A program made the translations under genes and the position numbers. From Candidatus Falkowbacteria bacterium RIFCSPLOWO2_02_FULL_45_15 (GTDB lineage: Bacteria > Patescibacteriota > Patescibacteriia > Patescibacteriales > XYC2-FULL-47-12), in the NCBI GenBank assembly GCA_001777995.1, contig MFFV01000036.1:12139-35016 (forward strand): a DNA stretch of 22,878 bases. The letters are read 5' to 3'. Below the pieces are notes generated by a model. It made no database searches. It was not told the origin of the DNA and saw only the letters and a list, made by a program, of their open reading frames with translations. Positions within the stretch are counted from its first letter, which is position 1, and every line of letters begins with the position of its first letter. This document shows, in pieces, positions 13,994 through 21,288 of this stretch.

Positions 13994-15490
13994 ATGTTTC
14001 AAAAATTTCGTCTTTATTTTCTCCTGATTTTTCTCGCTGAACTTCTGTCGTTTGGCGGATTTTTATTACCAGAATTCAGGCAGACAGCTTTTTTTGTCAC
14101 GGTGTTACTGGTTTTGCTTTTATCTTTACAAAAATTAGAGTACGGCCTGCTGATTTTACTCGGGGAACTGTTTATCGGCTCCAAAGGATATTTATTTTAT
14201 TTTGAGCAAGGAGAGCTGGTTATTTCCATCCGCATCGCTTTGTTTTTAGTAATAATGTCGGTTTGGCTCGCTAAAATAACGGTGCTGTGGAATAGAGAAG
14301 GTTATCGTTTCCTGCTGGCAAAATTAGCCCTGCCTTTTGGGCGCTATTACGGCTTATTGGGCGTAGCCATCGGGTGGGGGATAGTAAATGGGTATTTCCG
14401 CGGCAATGAATTCAGCAATATTTTTTTTGACGCCAATTCTTGGATTTATTGGTTAATGATTTTTCCTCTCGCTTACGTCGTTAATGAGCGCGAAGAAAAC
14501 GGCGGCGAATTTTGGCGGGAGTTGTTGGCGGTTTTTAGCGCGGCGGTAATTTGGCTTAGCGCCAAAACTTTAGGGTTGCTTTTTGCCTTTTCCCACAGTT
14601 TAATCGTTGCTCTTTATGAATTATACCCATGGATTCGCGTTACCGGCGCGGGAGAGATTACCGTTATGGAAAGCGGTTTTGTGCGGATTTTTTTTCAGAG
14701 CCAGATCTATGTGCTGATAGCGATGACGACAGCCGCCGCGGCAGCGGTTTATTTTAAGTTACTTAGGGATAAAAAGAAATTGTTATATTGTTATATCGTT
14801 ATATTATTATCAGCTTCCGTAGCAATAATTAGTTTTTCGCGAAGTTTTTGGATTGGTTTAGCGGCTGGTTTATTAGTTTATTGGTTTATTAGTTTATTGG
14901 TTGATAAAAAAAATTGGCAGGCTATTTTTTTGAGTATGGGCTTTACTTTAAGCGCGGCAATTTTAAGCATCGCCTTAGTTTTTGGCATCGTAAAATTTCC
15001 TTACCCCCGGCCGACCGCCGCTTTTGACCTAAGTTTGCTTTCGGAGCGCGCCGGCAAAATAAGCGGAGAAGCGGGCGTATCCAGCCGCTGGAATTTACTG
15101 CCGCCGCTCCTGCGTGAAATCAAGCAAGCCCCGCTGCTCGGCAAAGGTTTTGGCGCGACGGTAACTTATAAAACGCAGGACCCGCGCGTTTTGGAACAAA
15201 ACTCAACCGGGGAATACACGACCTACGCGTTTGAGTGGGGCTATTTGGACATCTGGCTGAAACTGGGGTTAATTGGTTTACTGGTTTACATAGCGTTGTT
15301 GGGAAAAATATTCATTGAAGGAATTAAAACAAGTTACAAGTTGCTATGTATCAGCTTGCTATCAGGTTTAGTCATGATTATGGTAACGAGCTTCTTTAGT
15401 CCGTATTTAAATCACCCGTTGGGGATTGGGTATGTAATATTAACATCATTAATTCTTGGGCAAAAGAAAAAGCCGCCGTTCCTCCCGTGA
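13994..15490 (+). CDS. O-antigen polymerase/ligase-like membrane protein (Wzy/WaaL)
   Basis: 498 residues from ATG 13994, with about 10-12 hydrophobic segments. The large extracytoplasmic loop has GEAGVSSRWNLLPPLLREIKQAPLLGKGFGA and, after a gap, EYTTYAFEWGYLDIWLKLGLIG, the same layout as the ligase-like protein at 2467 but without a TPR tail. It would polymerise or transfer undecaprenyl-linked glycan. An in-frame ATG at 13979 lies inside the palindromic element upstream; 13994 is preferred because MFQKFRLYFLLIF is a natural membrane-protein start. Two short tandem arrays with 8- and 16-bp units (14780-14811, 14867-14902) lie in its membrane-segment coding sequence. Confidence 0.85.
   Translation: MFQKFRLYFLLIFLAELLSFGGFLLPEFRQTAFFVTVLLVLLLSLQKLEYGLLILLGELFIGSKGYLFYFEQGELVISIRIALFLVIMSVWLAKITVLWNREGYRFLLAKLALPFGRYYGLLGVAIGWGIVNGYFRGNEFSNIFFDANSWIYWLMIFPLAYVVNEREENGGEFWRELLAVFSAAVIWLSAKTLGLLFAFSHSLIVALYELYPWIRVTGAGEITVMESGFVRIFFQSQIYVLIAMTTAAAAAVYFKLLRDKKKLLYCYIVILLSASVAIISFSRSFWIGLAAGLLVYWFISLLVDKKNWQAIFLSMGFTLSAAILSIALVFGIVKFPYPRPTAAFDLSLLSERAGKISGEAGVSSRWNLLPPLLREIKQAPLLGKGFGATVTYKTQDPRVLEQNSTGEYTTYAFEWGYLDIWLKLGLIGLLVYIALLGKIFIEGIKTSYKLLCISLLSGLVMIMVTSFFSPYLNHPLGIGYVILTSLILGQKKKPPFLP
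14780..14811 (+). repeat. 8-bp tandem array in the Wzy-like gene
   Basis: TTGTTATA twice (14780-14795), then TCGTTATA and TTATTATC. It encodes part of a membrane helix (LLYCYIVILL). The unit is not a multiple of three. Confidence 0.75.
14867..14902 (+). repeat. 16-bp tandem array in the Wzy-like gene
   Basis: GGTTTATTAGTTTATT occurs twice without error (14867-14882, 14883-14898) and a third copy begins (GGTT, 14899-14902). It encodes LVYWFISLLV in a membrane helix. Loss or gain of one unit shifts the frame. Confidence 0.85.
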
Positions 15491-15510
15491 GAGAAACTGC
15501 GGATTTTTTT
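15472..15510 (+). terminator. Possible terminator after the Wzy-like gene
   Basis: GCCGC (15472-15476) pairs with GCGG (15499-15502), enclosing a smaller CTC/GAG hairpin over the stop codon, and a T run follows (15504-15510). The stem is short, but it lies in the 41-bp gap between convergent genes where a terminator is expected. Confidence 0.4.
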
Positions 15511-15531
15511 AACTTTTAACTCTTTACTTTT

Positions 15532-18189
15532 TTACCTGACTTTCATCTCCACTTTTTCCTGCGGGCTCAAAATGATTTCCACTTTGTCGTTGTCTTTGAT
15601 TTTGCCTTCAATAATTTCCAAGGCGAGCTCGTCCAAAATTTTATTTTGAATCACGCGCTTTAGGGGGCGGGCGCCGAAAGTTATGTCATAGCCTTCTTTA
15701 GCCAGCATTTTTTTAATGCCCTCTTTAAACAAAAGTTTGATGTTTTTAGCCGCGAGGCGGTTTTGAACTTTAGTTAATTCTAAGTCAACGATTTGGGCCA
15801 GCACCTCTTCCGTGAGGGATTTGAAGATGACGATTTCGTCAATGCGGTTTAAAAACTCCAGTTTAAAATGGTCTTTCAGGATAGCCATAATTTTGTCTTT
15901 CATCTCCGCTCCGCGCGCAGTGGCCGCTTTTGCTTTATCCTCATGGTCGGCAAAGCCAATGGAATATTCCTGAATCACCTGATTACCAAGATTTGAAGTC
16001 ATGATGATGATGGTATTTTTAAAGTTCACCGCGCGGCCCTTGGAATCGGTCAGGCGGCCGTCGTCTAAAATTTGCAGCAGCATGTTAAACACTTCCGGAT
16101 GCGCTTTTTCAATCTCATCGAATAAAATGACGCTGTAGGGACGGCGGCGCACTTTTTCCGTCAGTTGGCCGCCTTCTTCATAGCCGATATAGCCCGGGGG
16201 AGAGCCGATAATTTTTGCGACCGAATGGCGCTCCATATATTCGGACATGTCTAAGCGAATCATCGCCTCTTGTGTATCAAACATCAGGGCGGCGAGCGCT
16301 TTGGCTAATTCCGTCTTGCCCACGCCGGTTGGACCGACAAAAAGAAACGAGCCGATGGGTTTTCCCGCCTCATTAATGCCCGCGCGAGAGCGCCTGATGG
16401 CGTTAGCGACTGACTTGATGGCGTCGTCTTGCCCCAGTACGCGGTTCTTCAGCTCATCTTCAATTTTTGCCAGTTTCGCCGATTCTGATTCCAACATTTT
16501 AGCGACCGGAATGCCGGTCCAGCGCGATACCACTTCAGCGATATCTTCTTCGTCAATTTCTTCCTTTAAGATGGCCTGGCCGGCGCGCTGGATTTGCGCT
16601 AAGCGGGTTTCATTGCTTTCAATGTTTTTTTGCAGTTTGGGAATTTCCGCGTAACGGATTTCGGCTACCTTGCCTAATTCGCCGATGTTTTGCAGCCGTT
16701 CGGCCTCCTGTTTTAATTCGTCTATTTTTTTCTTGTCCGCGCGGATGGCGGCAATAATTTCTTTTTCGTTTTTCCAATGCATTTCCAGCTGTTTTTCTTC
16801 TTCTTTCAGTTCCGAAAGCCTTTTGGTTAATTTGCGGATGGTAGCCGCGTTTTTCTTTTTCGTGTCTTCACTGACGGAGGTATTTTTATTTTCTTTTTCA
16901 ATGCCGGCTTTTTCAATTTCTAAGCGGGTAATTTCGCGTTTTAATTTATCCAAATCTTCCGGCATTGAGTCAATTTCCATGCGCAGGGCGGAAGTCGCCT
17001 CGTCAATTAAATCCACCGCTTTGTCCGGCAAAAATCGGTCGGTAATGTAGCGTTGGGAAAGTTCTGCCGCCGCCAGAATGGCTTTATCGGTAATGCGCAC
17101 GCCGTGGAAAACCTCGTATTTTTCCTTTATGCCGCGCAGAATGGCAATCGTATCTTCAATTGAGGGCTCATTGATGTAAATTGGCTGGAAGCGCCGCTCT
17201 AACGCCGCGTCTTTTTCAATGTATTTTTGGTACTCTTTAGTGGTAGTGGCGCCAATCGCGTGCAATTCGCCGCGCGCCAAAGCCGGTTTCAGCATGTTGG
17301 AAGCATCCAGCGCGCCTTCAGTCGCGCCGGCGCCGACCAGCGTATGCAATTCATCAATAAATAAAATAATTTTTCCCGCCTGCGCTTTTATTTCTTTCAA
17401 TACCGCTTTCAGCCGTTCTTCAAATTCGCCGCGGAATTTCGCTCCGGCCAAAAGCGAGCCCAAGTCCAAATTAATGAGTTCTTTGTTTTTTAAAGTTTCC
17501 GGCACGTCGCCCGCGACGATTCTTTGCGCCAAACCTTCGATGATCGCCGTTTTTCCCGTGCCGGCTTCGCCGATTAAAACGGGGTTATTTTTAGTGCGGC
17601 GGGAAAGCACCTGCATGATCCGGCGAATTTCGCTGTCGCGGCCGATTACCGGATCTAATTTTTGTTCCCGCGCCTGTTTCGTTAAATTGAGCGCGTATTT
17701 TTCCAGCGCCTGGAACTTAGCTTCCGGCTCGGGGTCGGTAATGCGGGTGGCGCCGCGCACTTGCGCCAATATTTTTAAAACCTCATCGTAGTTAACGGCT
17801 AAATTTTTTAATATTTCCTGCGCTGACGATTTAATCAACAAAATCGCCAACCAGAGGTGTTCGGTGGAAATAAATTCATCTTTCATTTTATCCGCCTCCC
17901 GTTTGGCTTCGTTCATGATTAAAGCGACTTCTTGCGTGCCTTGGATGGCGCCGACAACCGATTCAATCGGCGTTTTCGGCAGGCGCTCAATGCCGGAAAT
18001 AATTTCCTGCTTGATTTTATCTTCGTTGATGTTTAATTTGTCCAGGATGGTTTTCACCAGACTTTCCGGTTGAATAATCAGGGAATAGAGCAGGTGCAAA
18101 GCGGAAATTTGCTGCTGCCCGTTTTCAATCGCGATATTTTGCGCCACAATCAGCGCTTCTTGGGATTTAATGGTAAGTTTGTTGAACAT
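15532..18189 (-). CDS. clpB: ATP-dependent disaggregase ClpB
   Basis: 885 residues, near the usual ~860. Two Clp-N repeats (1-145) precede the first AAA+ module: Walker A GEAGTGKT (207-214), pore-loop region GAKFRGEFEER (250-260; Phe where Tyr is usual), Walker B ILFIDE (275-280) and the ERRF arginine finger (331-334). A long coiled-coil middle domain (about 405-535) marks ClpB rather than ClpA or ClpC. The second AAA+ module has GPTGVGKT (619-626), GYIGYEEGG (666-674) and VILFDEIEKAHPEV (687-700). ClpB works with DnaK to extract polypeptides from aggregates after heat stress. The start ATG (complement of 18187-18189) lies 4 bp downstream of a CIRCE operator. Transcribed opposite to its neighbours. 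Confidence 0.97.
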   Translation of the reverse strand: MFNKLTIKSQEALIVAQNIAIENGQQQISALHLLYSLIIQPESLVKTILDKLNINEDKIKQEIISGIERLPKTPIESVVGAIQGTQEVALIMNEAKREADKMKDEFISTEHLWLAILLIKSSAQEILKNLAVNYDEVLKILAQVRGATRITDPEPEAKFQALEKYALNLTKQAREQKLDPVIGRDSEIRRIMQVLSRRTKNNPVLIGEAGTGKTAIIEGLAQRIVAGDVPETLKNKELINLDLGSLLAGAKFRGEFEERLKAVLKEIKAQAGKIILFIDELHTLVGAGATEGALDASNMLKPALARGELHAIGATTTKEYQKYIEKDAALERRFQPIYINEPSIEDTIAILRGIKEKYEVFHGVRITDKAILAAAELSQRYITDRFLPDKAVDLIDEATSALRMEIDSMPEDLDKLKREITRLEIEKAGIEKENKNTSVSEDTKKKNAATIRKLTKRLSELKEEEKQLEMHWKNEKEIIAAIRADKKKIDELKQEAERLQNIGELGKVAEIRYAEIPKLQKNIESNETRLAQIQRAGQAILKEEIDEEDIAEVVSRWTGIPVAKMLESESAKLAKIEDELKNRVLGQDDAIKSVANAIRRSRAGINEAGKPIGSFLFVGPTGVGKTELAKALAALMFDTQEAMIRLDMSEYMERHSVAKIIGSPPGYIGYEEGGQLTEKVRRRPYSVILFDEIEKAHPEVFNMLLQILDDGRLTDSKGRAVNFKNTIIIMTSNLGNQVIQEYSIGFADHEDKAKAATARGAEMKDKIMAILKDHFKLEFLNRIDEIVIFKSLTEEVLAQIVDLELTKVQNRLAAKNIKLLFKEGIKKMLAKEGYDITFGARPLKRVIQNKILDELALEIIEGKIKDNDKVEIILSPQEKVEMKVR

Positions 18190-18193
18190 ATGG

Positions 18194-18220
18194 TTAGCAA
18201 TCTAATATTAAGAGTGCTAA
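18194..18220 (-). promoter_or_regulatory. CIRCE operator (HrcA site) of clpB
   Basis: On the minus strand: TTAGCACTC (18220-18212), nine bases, GATTGCTAA (18202-18194). Consensus CIRCE is TTAGCACTC-N9-GAGTGCTAA, so 17 of 18 arm positions match. It covers the predicted transcription start and ends 4 bp before the clpB ATG. HrcA binding here would repress clpB until heat stress. hrcA itself is not in the window. Confidence 0.93.
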
Positions 18221-18224
18221 CTCC

Positions 18225-18253
18225 AGTATAAATACAGATTTTATATTTGTCAA
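18225..18253 (-). promoter_or_regulatory. clpB promoter
   Basis: On the minus strand TTGACA (18253-18248), exactly 17 bp, TATACT (18230-18225): 11 of 12 consensus positions. The start falls near 18218, inside CIRCE, so repressor and polymerase would compete directly. Confidence 0.9.
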
Positions 18254-18333
18254 ATTATAAAACTTGCCGGTAAAATAACGATAGTATTTTTTAGCTAAAA
18301 TTAAATAAATTTTTTTAAAACTGGATTTTTTAT

Positions 18334-18373
18334 TTGACTTATTTTTGAAAATATGATATTATATGGCTATAAT
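18334..18373 (+). promoter_or_regulatory. Two overlapping promoters for the sigma-4/HARE gene
   Basis: TTGACT (18334-18339), 17 bp, TATTAT (18357-18362); and, 11 bp further on, TTGAAA (18345-18350), 17 bp, TATAAT (18368-18373). Each has correct spacing and at least five of six matches in one box. They are divergent from the clpB promoter, about 80 bp away, with AT-rich sequence between. Confidence 0.65.
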
Positions 18374-18428
18374 AAAATTTAGACAAAATTACTCTTAAGT
18401 CAATAAATGCTTGGATTGATTTATTCTT

Positions 18429-19643
18429 ATGGATAATAGGTCAATTTTAGACACAATTTTAAACAATACCGTTAAAGAAGAGGCGGCCATTTTGGACAGC
18501 CAAGTTATTTTAGACAACCTTTTTAGCGGATTGCGCGCCAAAGAGCGCGAGGTTTTAAACATGCGTTTTGGCCTGTCTAAAGACGCCAAGGTAACTTTAG
18601 AGGCAATTGGCGGTTTATACAATTTAACTCGCGAGCGCATCCGCCAGATTGAAAACAGCGCCATCTCTAAAATCAAAAAGCACGACGAATTTGATAAATA
18701 CACTTCCAGCTTGCGCGACGTAATCAATAACTTACTGGAGGAGCATGGGGGCATTATTGAGCACTCTTATTTGATTGATAATTTAAGCTATTTATCAATG
18801 CTCGCTAACAGCGAACAAAGAATTAACAATGAAGTTTTAAAAAACCATTACTCTTTTATTTTAGCTAAACTGCTGGCCGATGAGTTTGATTACGTAAAGG
18901 AAAACGGCCAATATAATGATTTGTGGAAATTGAAATTTTCGACCCTTGACCATCTGCAGGAGCTGCTGGAGTTCATCATCCGTAAATTAGAAGAGTTAAA
19001 GTCCGTTTTACGCACCGAAGAAATTATTAATTTGGTAACGGCCAGCGAGGTTTATAAAAAACACGCCGAGCGCCTGCGCGTCAGCAATAATTTTGACATC
19101 TCGCCATTGGTTAGAAGTCAGCACTTTGCCGAAAATACCGAAGCAATAAATAAGCATAAAGCGTTATATTCGTTATTGCGCTTAAGCAAGCATTTGCGGC
19201 AAAATAAATTCGGGCACTGGGGGATTAAAGACTGGCCGGAAATAACGCCGAAAACGATCAACCATAAAATTTATTTGGTTGTCAAAAATTACGGCAAACC
19301 AATGCACTTCCGCGAAATTACCGATAGAATCAACGCCATCAGCTTTGACCATAAGCAAGCCAACGCCGCCACCGTTCATAACGAACTTATTTTAGACGAT
19401 AAATACATCTTAATCGGCCGAGGAATATACGCTCTCCAGGAATGGGGTTATGAAAACGGCACGGTGAGCGACGTAGTGGTGAAGGTGCTGAAAGAAGCGG
19501 GCAAGCCCTTAACTAAAGAAGAAATTATTGACGGCGTTTTTAAAAAACGATTGGTTAAGAAAGCCACTATTAATTTAGCGCTGATGAGTAAGGACAGGTT
19601 TCGGAAAGAAAACGGGAAATATCAGTTAGTACCCAGTAATTAA
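18429..19643 (+). CDS. Sigma-70 region 4-like protein with HARE-HTH domain
   Basis: 404 residues. Residues 33-85 (LRAKEREVLNMRFGL...VTLEAIGGLYNLTRERIRQIENSAISKIKK) are a clear sigma region 4, the helix-turn-helix that reads the -35 box and binds the beta flap. There is no sigma region 2 or 3, so it cannot melt a promoter on its own. The middle (90-270) is helical and unassigned. Residues about 274-337 (INHKIYLVVKNYGKPMHFREITDRIN...GRGIYALQEWG) resemble the HARE-HTH winged-helix domain found in RpoE/delta and chromatin proteins, and a further winged-helix-like unit (345-404) follows. It probably modulates transcription as an RNA-polymerase-bound or DNA-bound factor. Start ATG 18429; no Shine-Dalgarno site; a 7-bp AATAAAT/ATTTATT hairpin precedes it. 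A strong terminator follows. Confidence 0.82.
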   Translation: MDNRSILDTILNNTVKEEAAILDSQVILDNLFSGLRAKEREVLNMRFGLSKDAKVTLEAIGGLYNLTRERIRQIENSAISKIKKHDEFDKYTSSLRDVINNLLEEHGGIIEHSYLIDNLSYLSMLANSEQRINNEVLKNHYSFILAKLLADEFDYVKENGQYNDLWKLKFSTLDHLQELLEFIIRKLEELKSVLRTEEIINLVTASEVYKKHAERLRVSNNFDISPLVRSQHFAENTEAINKHKALYSLLRLSKHLRQNKFGHWGIKDWPEITPKTINHKIYLVVKNYGKPMHFREITDRINAISFDHKQANAATVHNELILDDKYILIGRGIYALQEWGYENGTVSDVVVKVLKEAGKPLTKEEIIDGVFKKRLVKKATINLALMSKDRFRKENGKYQLVPSN

Positions 19644-19664
19644 CCGCAAGCTAAATTTATTATT

Positions 19665-19697
19665 TTCCGTCCCGCAATGCTCGCGGGACGGAATTTT
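19665..19697 (+). terminator. Rho-independent terminator of the sigma-4/HARE gene
   Basis: A perfect 11-bp stem TTCCGTCCCGC (19665-19675) / GCGGGACGGAA (19683-19693) with a 7-nt loop, then TTTT and a further GTTT. It lies 22 bp after the stop codon. Confidence 0.75.
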
Positions 19698-19699
19698 GT

Positions 19700-19729
19700 T
19701 TGCCAAATTTTAGCAAAATGTGGTACAAT
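19700..19729 (+). promoter_or_regulatory. Extended -10 promoter for the 19820 gene
   Basis: TTGCCA (19700-19705), 18 bp, TACAAT (19724-19729), with TGG directly before the -10 box as in extended -10 promoters. The start is expected near 19736, so the leader would consist almost wholly of palindromic element D. Confidence 0.6.
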
Positions 19730-19747
19730 ATATTACATTGATACTTT

Positions 19748-19809
19748 ATCCAGACACCTTCCAGAATATCCCTACACCAAGATTTGGTGTGGGAGGAAGG
19801 TGTTTGGAT
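19748..19809. repeat. Palindromic element copy D, in the leader of the 19820 gene
   Basis: Outer arms ATCCAGACACCTTCC (19748-19762) and GGAAGGTGTTTGGAT (19795-19809) pair over 15 positions with one G-T wobble. An inner CCTACACCAA / TTGGTGTGGG hairpin (19771-19780 with 19784-19793) sits on top. The left half matches the inverted right half of copy B. It ends 10 bp before the ATG at 19820. Confidence 0.85.
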
Positions 19810-19819
19810 TTATTATCTT

Positions 19820-21265
19820 ATGGATGTCGTCATTAATTTAGATAAGATAATGTCTTTATTAGAGTTGCCCGCGGATATTTTGGTGGCGCGAATTTTTTTG
19901 TATTTTGGCTGGGCGCCGATAAGCATTTTTTTGCTTTGGAGTTTGTGGCGGCTGTGGATTTTTTACATTCAAAACAACTTTGCCGATAAACGGGAATTTA
20001 TCCTGTTAGCGATTGACATTCCGCAAGGCAACGAGCAGTCGCCGCGGGCGGTAGAGCACATGTTCGCCCATTTAGCCGGCGCGCACGCCACCATCAACTT
20101 AATTGAAAAATATTGGGAAGGCCAGACGCAGGACAGCTTTAGCTTTGAAGTCGTCAGTATTGATGGCTATACCCAGTATTTGGTTCGGGGAGAGAAAAAA
20201 TATCGCGACTTAATTGAAGCGATGGTTTACGCCCAGTATCCGGAAGCGGAAATTACCGAAGTCGACGATTATACGGCCAGCGCCCCCGACAGATTCCCGG
20301 ACGAAAATTATGACATTTGGGGAGGGGAATGGATATTGCAGAAAGCCAGTCCCTATCCTATCCGCACTTACCTTGATTTTGAACACCAGTTCTCCGGGGA
20401 ATTCAAAGACCCGAACGCGGCTTTGATTGAACTTTTCAGCAGCTTGCGCCGCGGCGAGCAGTGCTGGTACCAAATCATCGTTACTCCCAAAGGATTTGAA
20501 TGGGAAGAGGAGGGCTATGACGAAATTTCCAAAGTTATCGGCGAGAAGGTGGGAAGCGAAGACAACATTTTTGATAAAACGATTGACTTATTAATGAAAG
20601 GGCTGACCGGCTTCAGCGAATTAATTATCCCGCTGTGGGGGGAAATTGAAGCAGAGGAAGAGAAAAGAGAAGTTAACATGCTGAACTTGCGCCCGGTGCA
20701 GAAAAAAAGCATTGAAGCAATACAACAAAAAATTTCTAAAATCGGCTTTGACATTAAAATCAGATTCATTTATCTGGCGGCTAAAGAAGTTTTTGACAAA
20801 AGAAGGGCCAACTCGTTCGTGGGGGTGATGAAGCAATACACGATGTCCGACCTGAATTCGTATAAGCCGGACATGGACGTTACCGTCACCAGCGCTAAAT
20901 ATCTTTGGAAATCCAGCCGGCTGAGCGCGAGAAAAAACCGTTTGATAAGGGCGTACAAAAAACGAAGCAACTGGCGGGGCAGATTGCCCGGCATCCTCAA
21001 TATTGAAGAGCTGGCCACGCTTTGGCATTTTCCGATAGAGGAGGCGGTTAAAGCGCCGATGTTGCAGAAAGTCCCGAGCCGCAAATCAGCCGCGCCGAGT
21101 TACCTGCCGGTGGAAGGTTCAACCAGTGATTTGGCCAGTGAGTTTGGCTTGCCTGGTATAACGGACGGCGATGCGGAAAAAGAAGAAATTTTTTCTTTGC
21201 CTCAAGCGGGCCAGGGGGGAAGAGTTAGGCAGACTGAACCGCCGGCTAACCTTCCGATAGGATAA
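19820..21265 (+). CDS. Membrane-anchored protein of unknown function, paired with a TraD-like ATPase
   Basis: 481 residues from ATG 19820. An in-frame TTG (19784) lies inside the palindromic element and is rejected as start. Residues 21-50 (LVARIFLYFGWAPISIFLLWSLWRLWIFYI) form one long membrane segment. The rest is soluble and alpha/beta: LLAIDIPQGNEQSPRAVEHMFAHL, FSFEVVSIDGYTQYLVRG, and RGEQCWYQIIVTPKGFEWE suggest a repeated fold like that preceding HerA/VirD4-type ATPases. The C-terminal ~70 residues are low-complexity. I recognise this only as a protein commonly found beside such ATPases in CPR genomes; the activity is unknown. The ATPase gene follows after 23 bp, so they are probably co-transcribed. 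It may anchor or couple the ATPase at the membrane. Confidence 0.75.
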   Translation: MDVVINLDKIMSLLELPADILVARIFLYFGWAPISIFLLWSLWRLWIFYIQNNFADKREFILLAIDIPQGNEQSPRAVEHMFAHLAGAHATINLIEKYWEGQTQDSFSFEVVSIDGYTQYLVRGEKKYRDLIEAMVYAQYPEAEITEVDDYTASAPDRFPDENYDIWGGEWILQKASPYPIRTYLDFEHQFSGEFKDPNAALIELFSSLRRGEQCWYQIIVTPKGFEWEEEGYDEISKVIGEKVGSEDNIFDKTIDLLMKGLTGFSELIIPLWGEIEAEEEKREVNMLNLRPVQKKSIEAIQQKISKIGFDIKIRFIYLAAKEVFDKRRANSFVGVMKQYTMSDLNSYKPDMDVTVTSAKYLWKSSRLSARKNRLIRAYKKRSNWRGRLPGILNIEELATLWHFPIEEAVKAPMLQKVPSRKSAAPSYLPVEGSTSDLASEFGLPGITDGDAEKEEIFSLPQAGQGGRVRQTEPPANLPIG

Positions 21266-21288
21266 ATTTTGAAGGATTTATTTTTTGT

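Noticed and set aside
16247..17791. Plus-strand open frames opposite clpB
   Set aside because: They are Ser/Ala-rich antisense shadows of a fully conserved ClpB sequence.
19784..19819. Upstream TTG start adding 12 residues to the 19820 protein
   Set aside because: These codons lie inside palindromic element D, and ATG 19820 gives a natural membrane-protein N-terminus.
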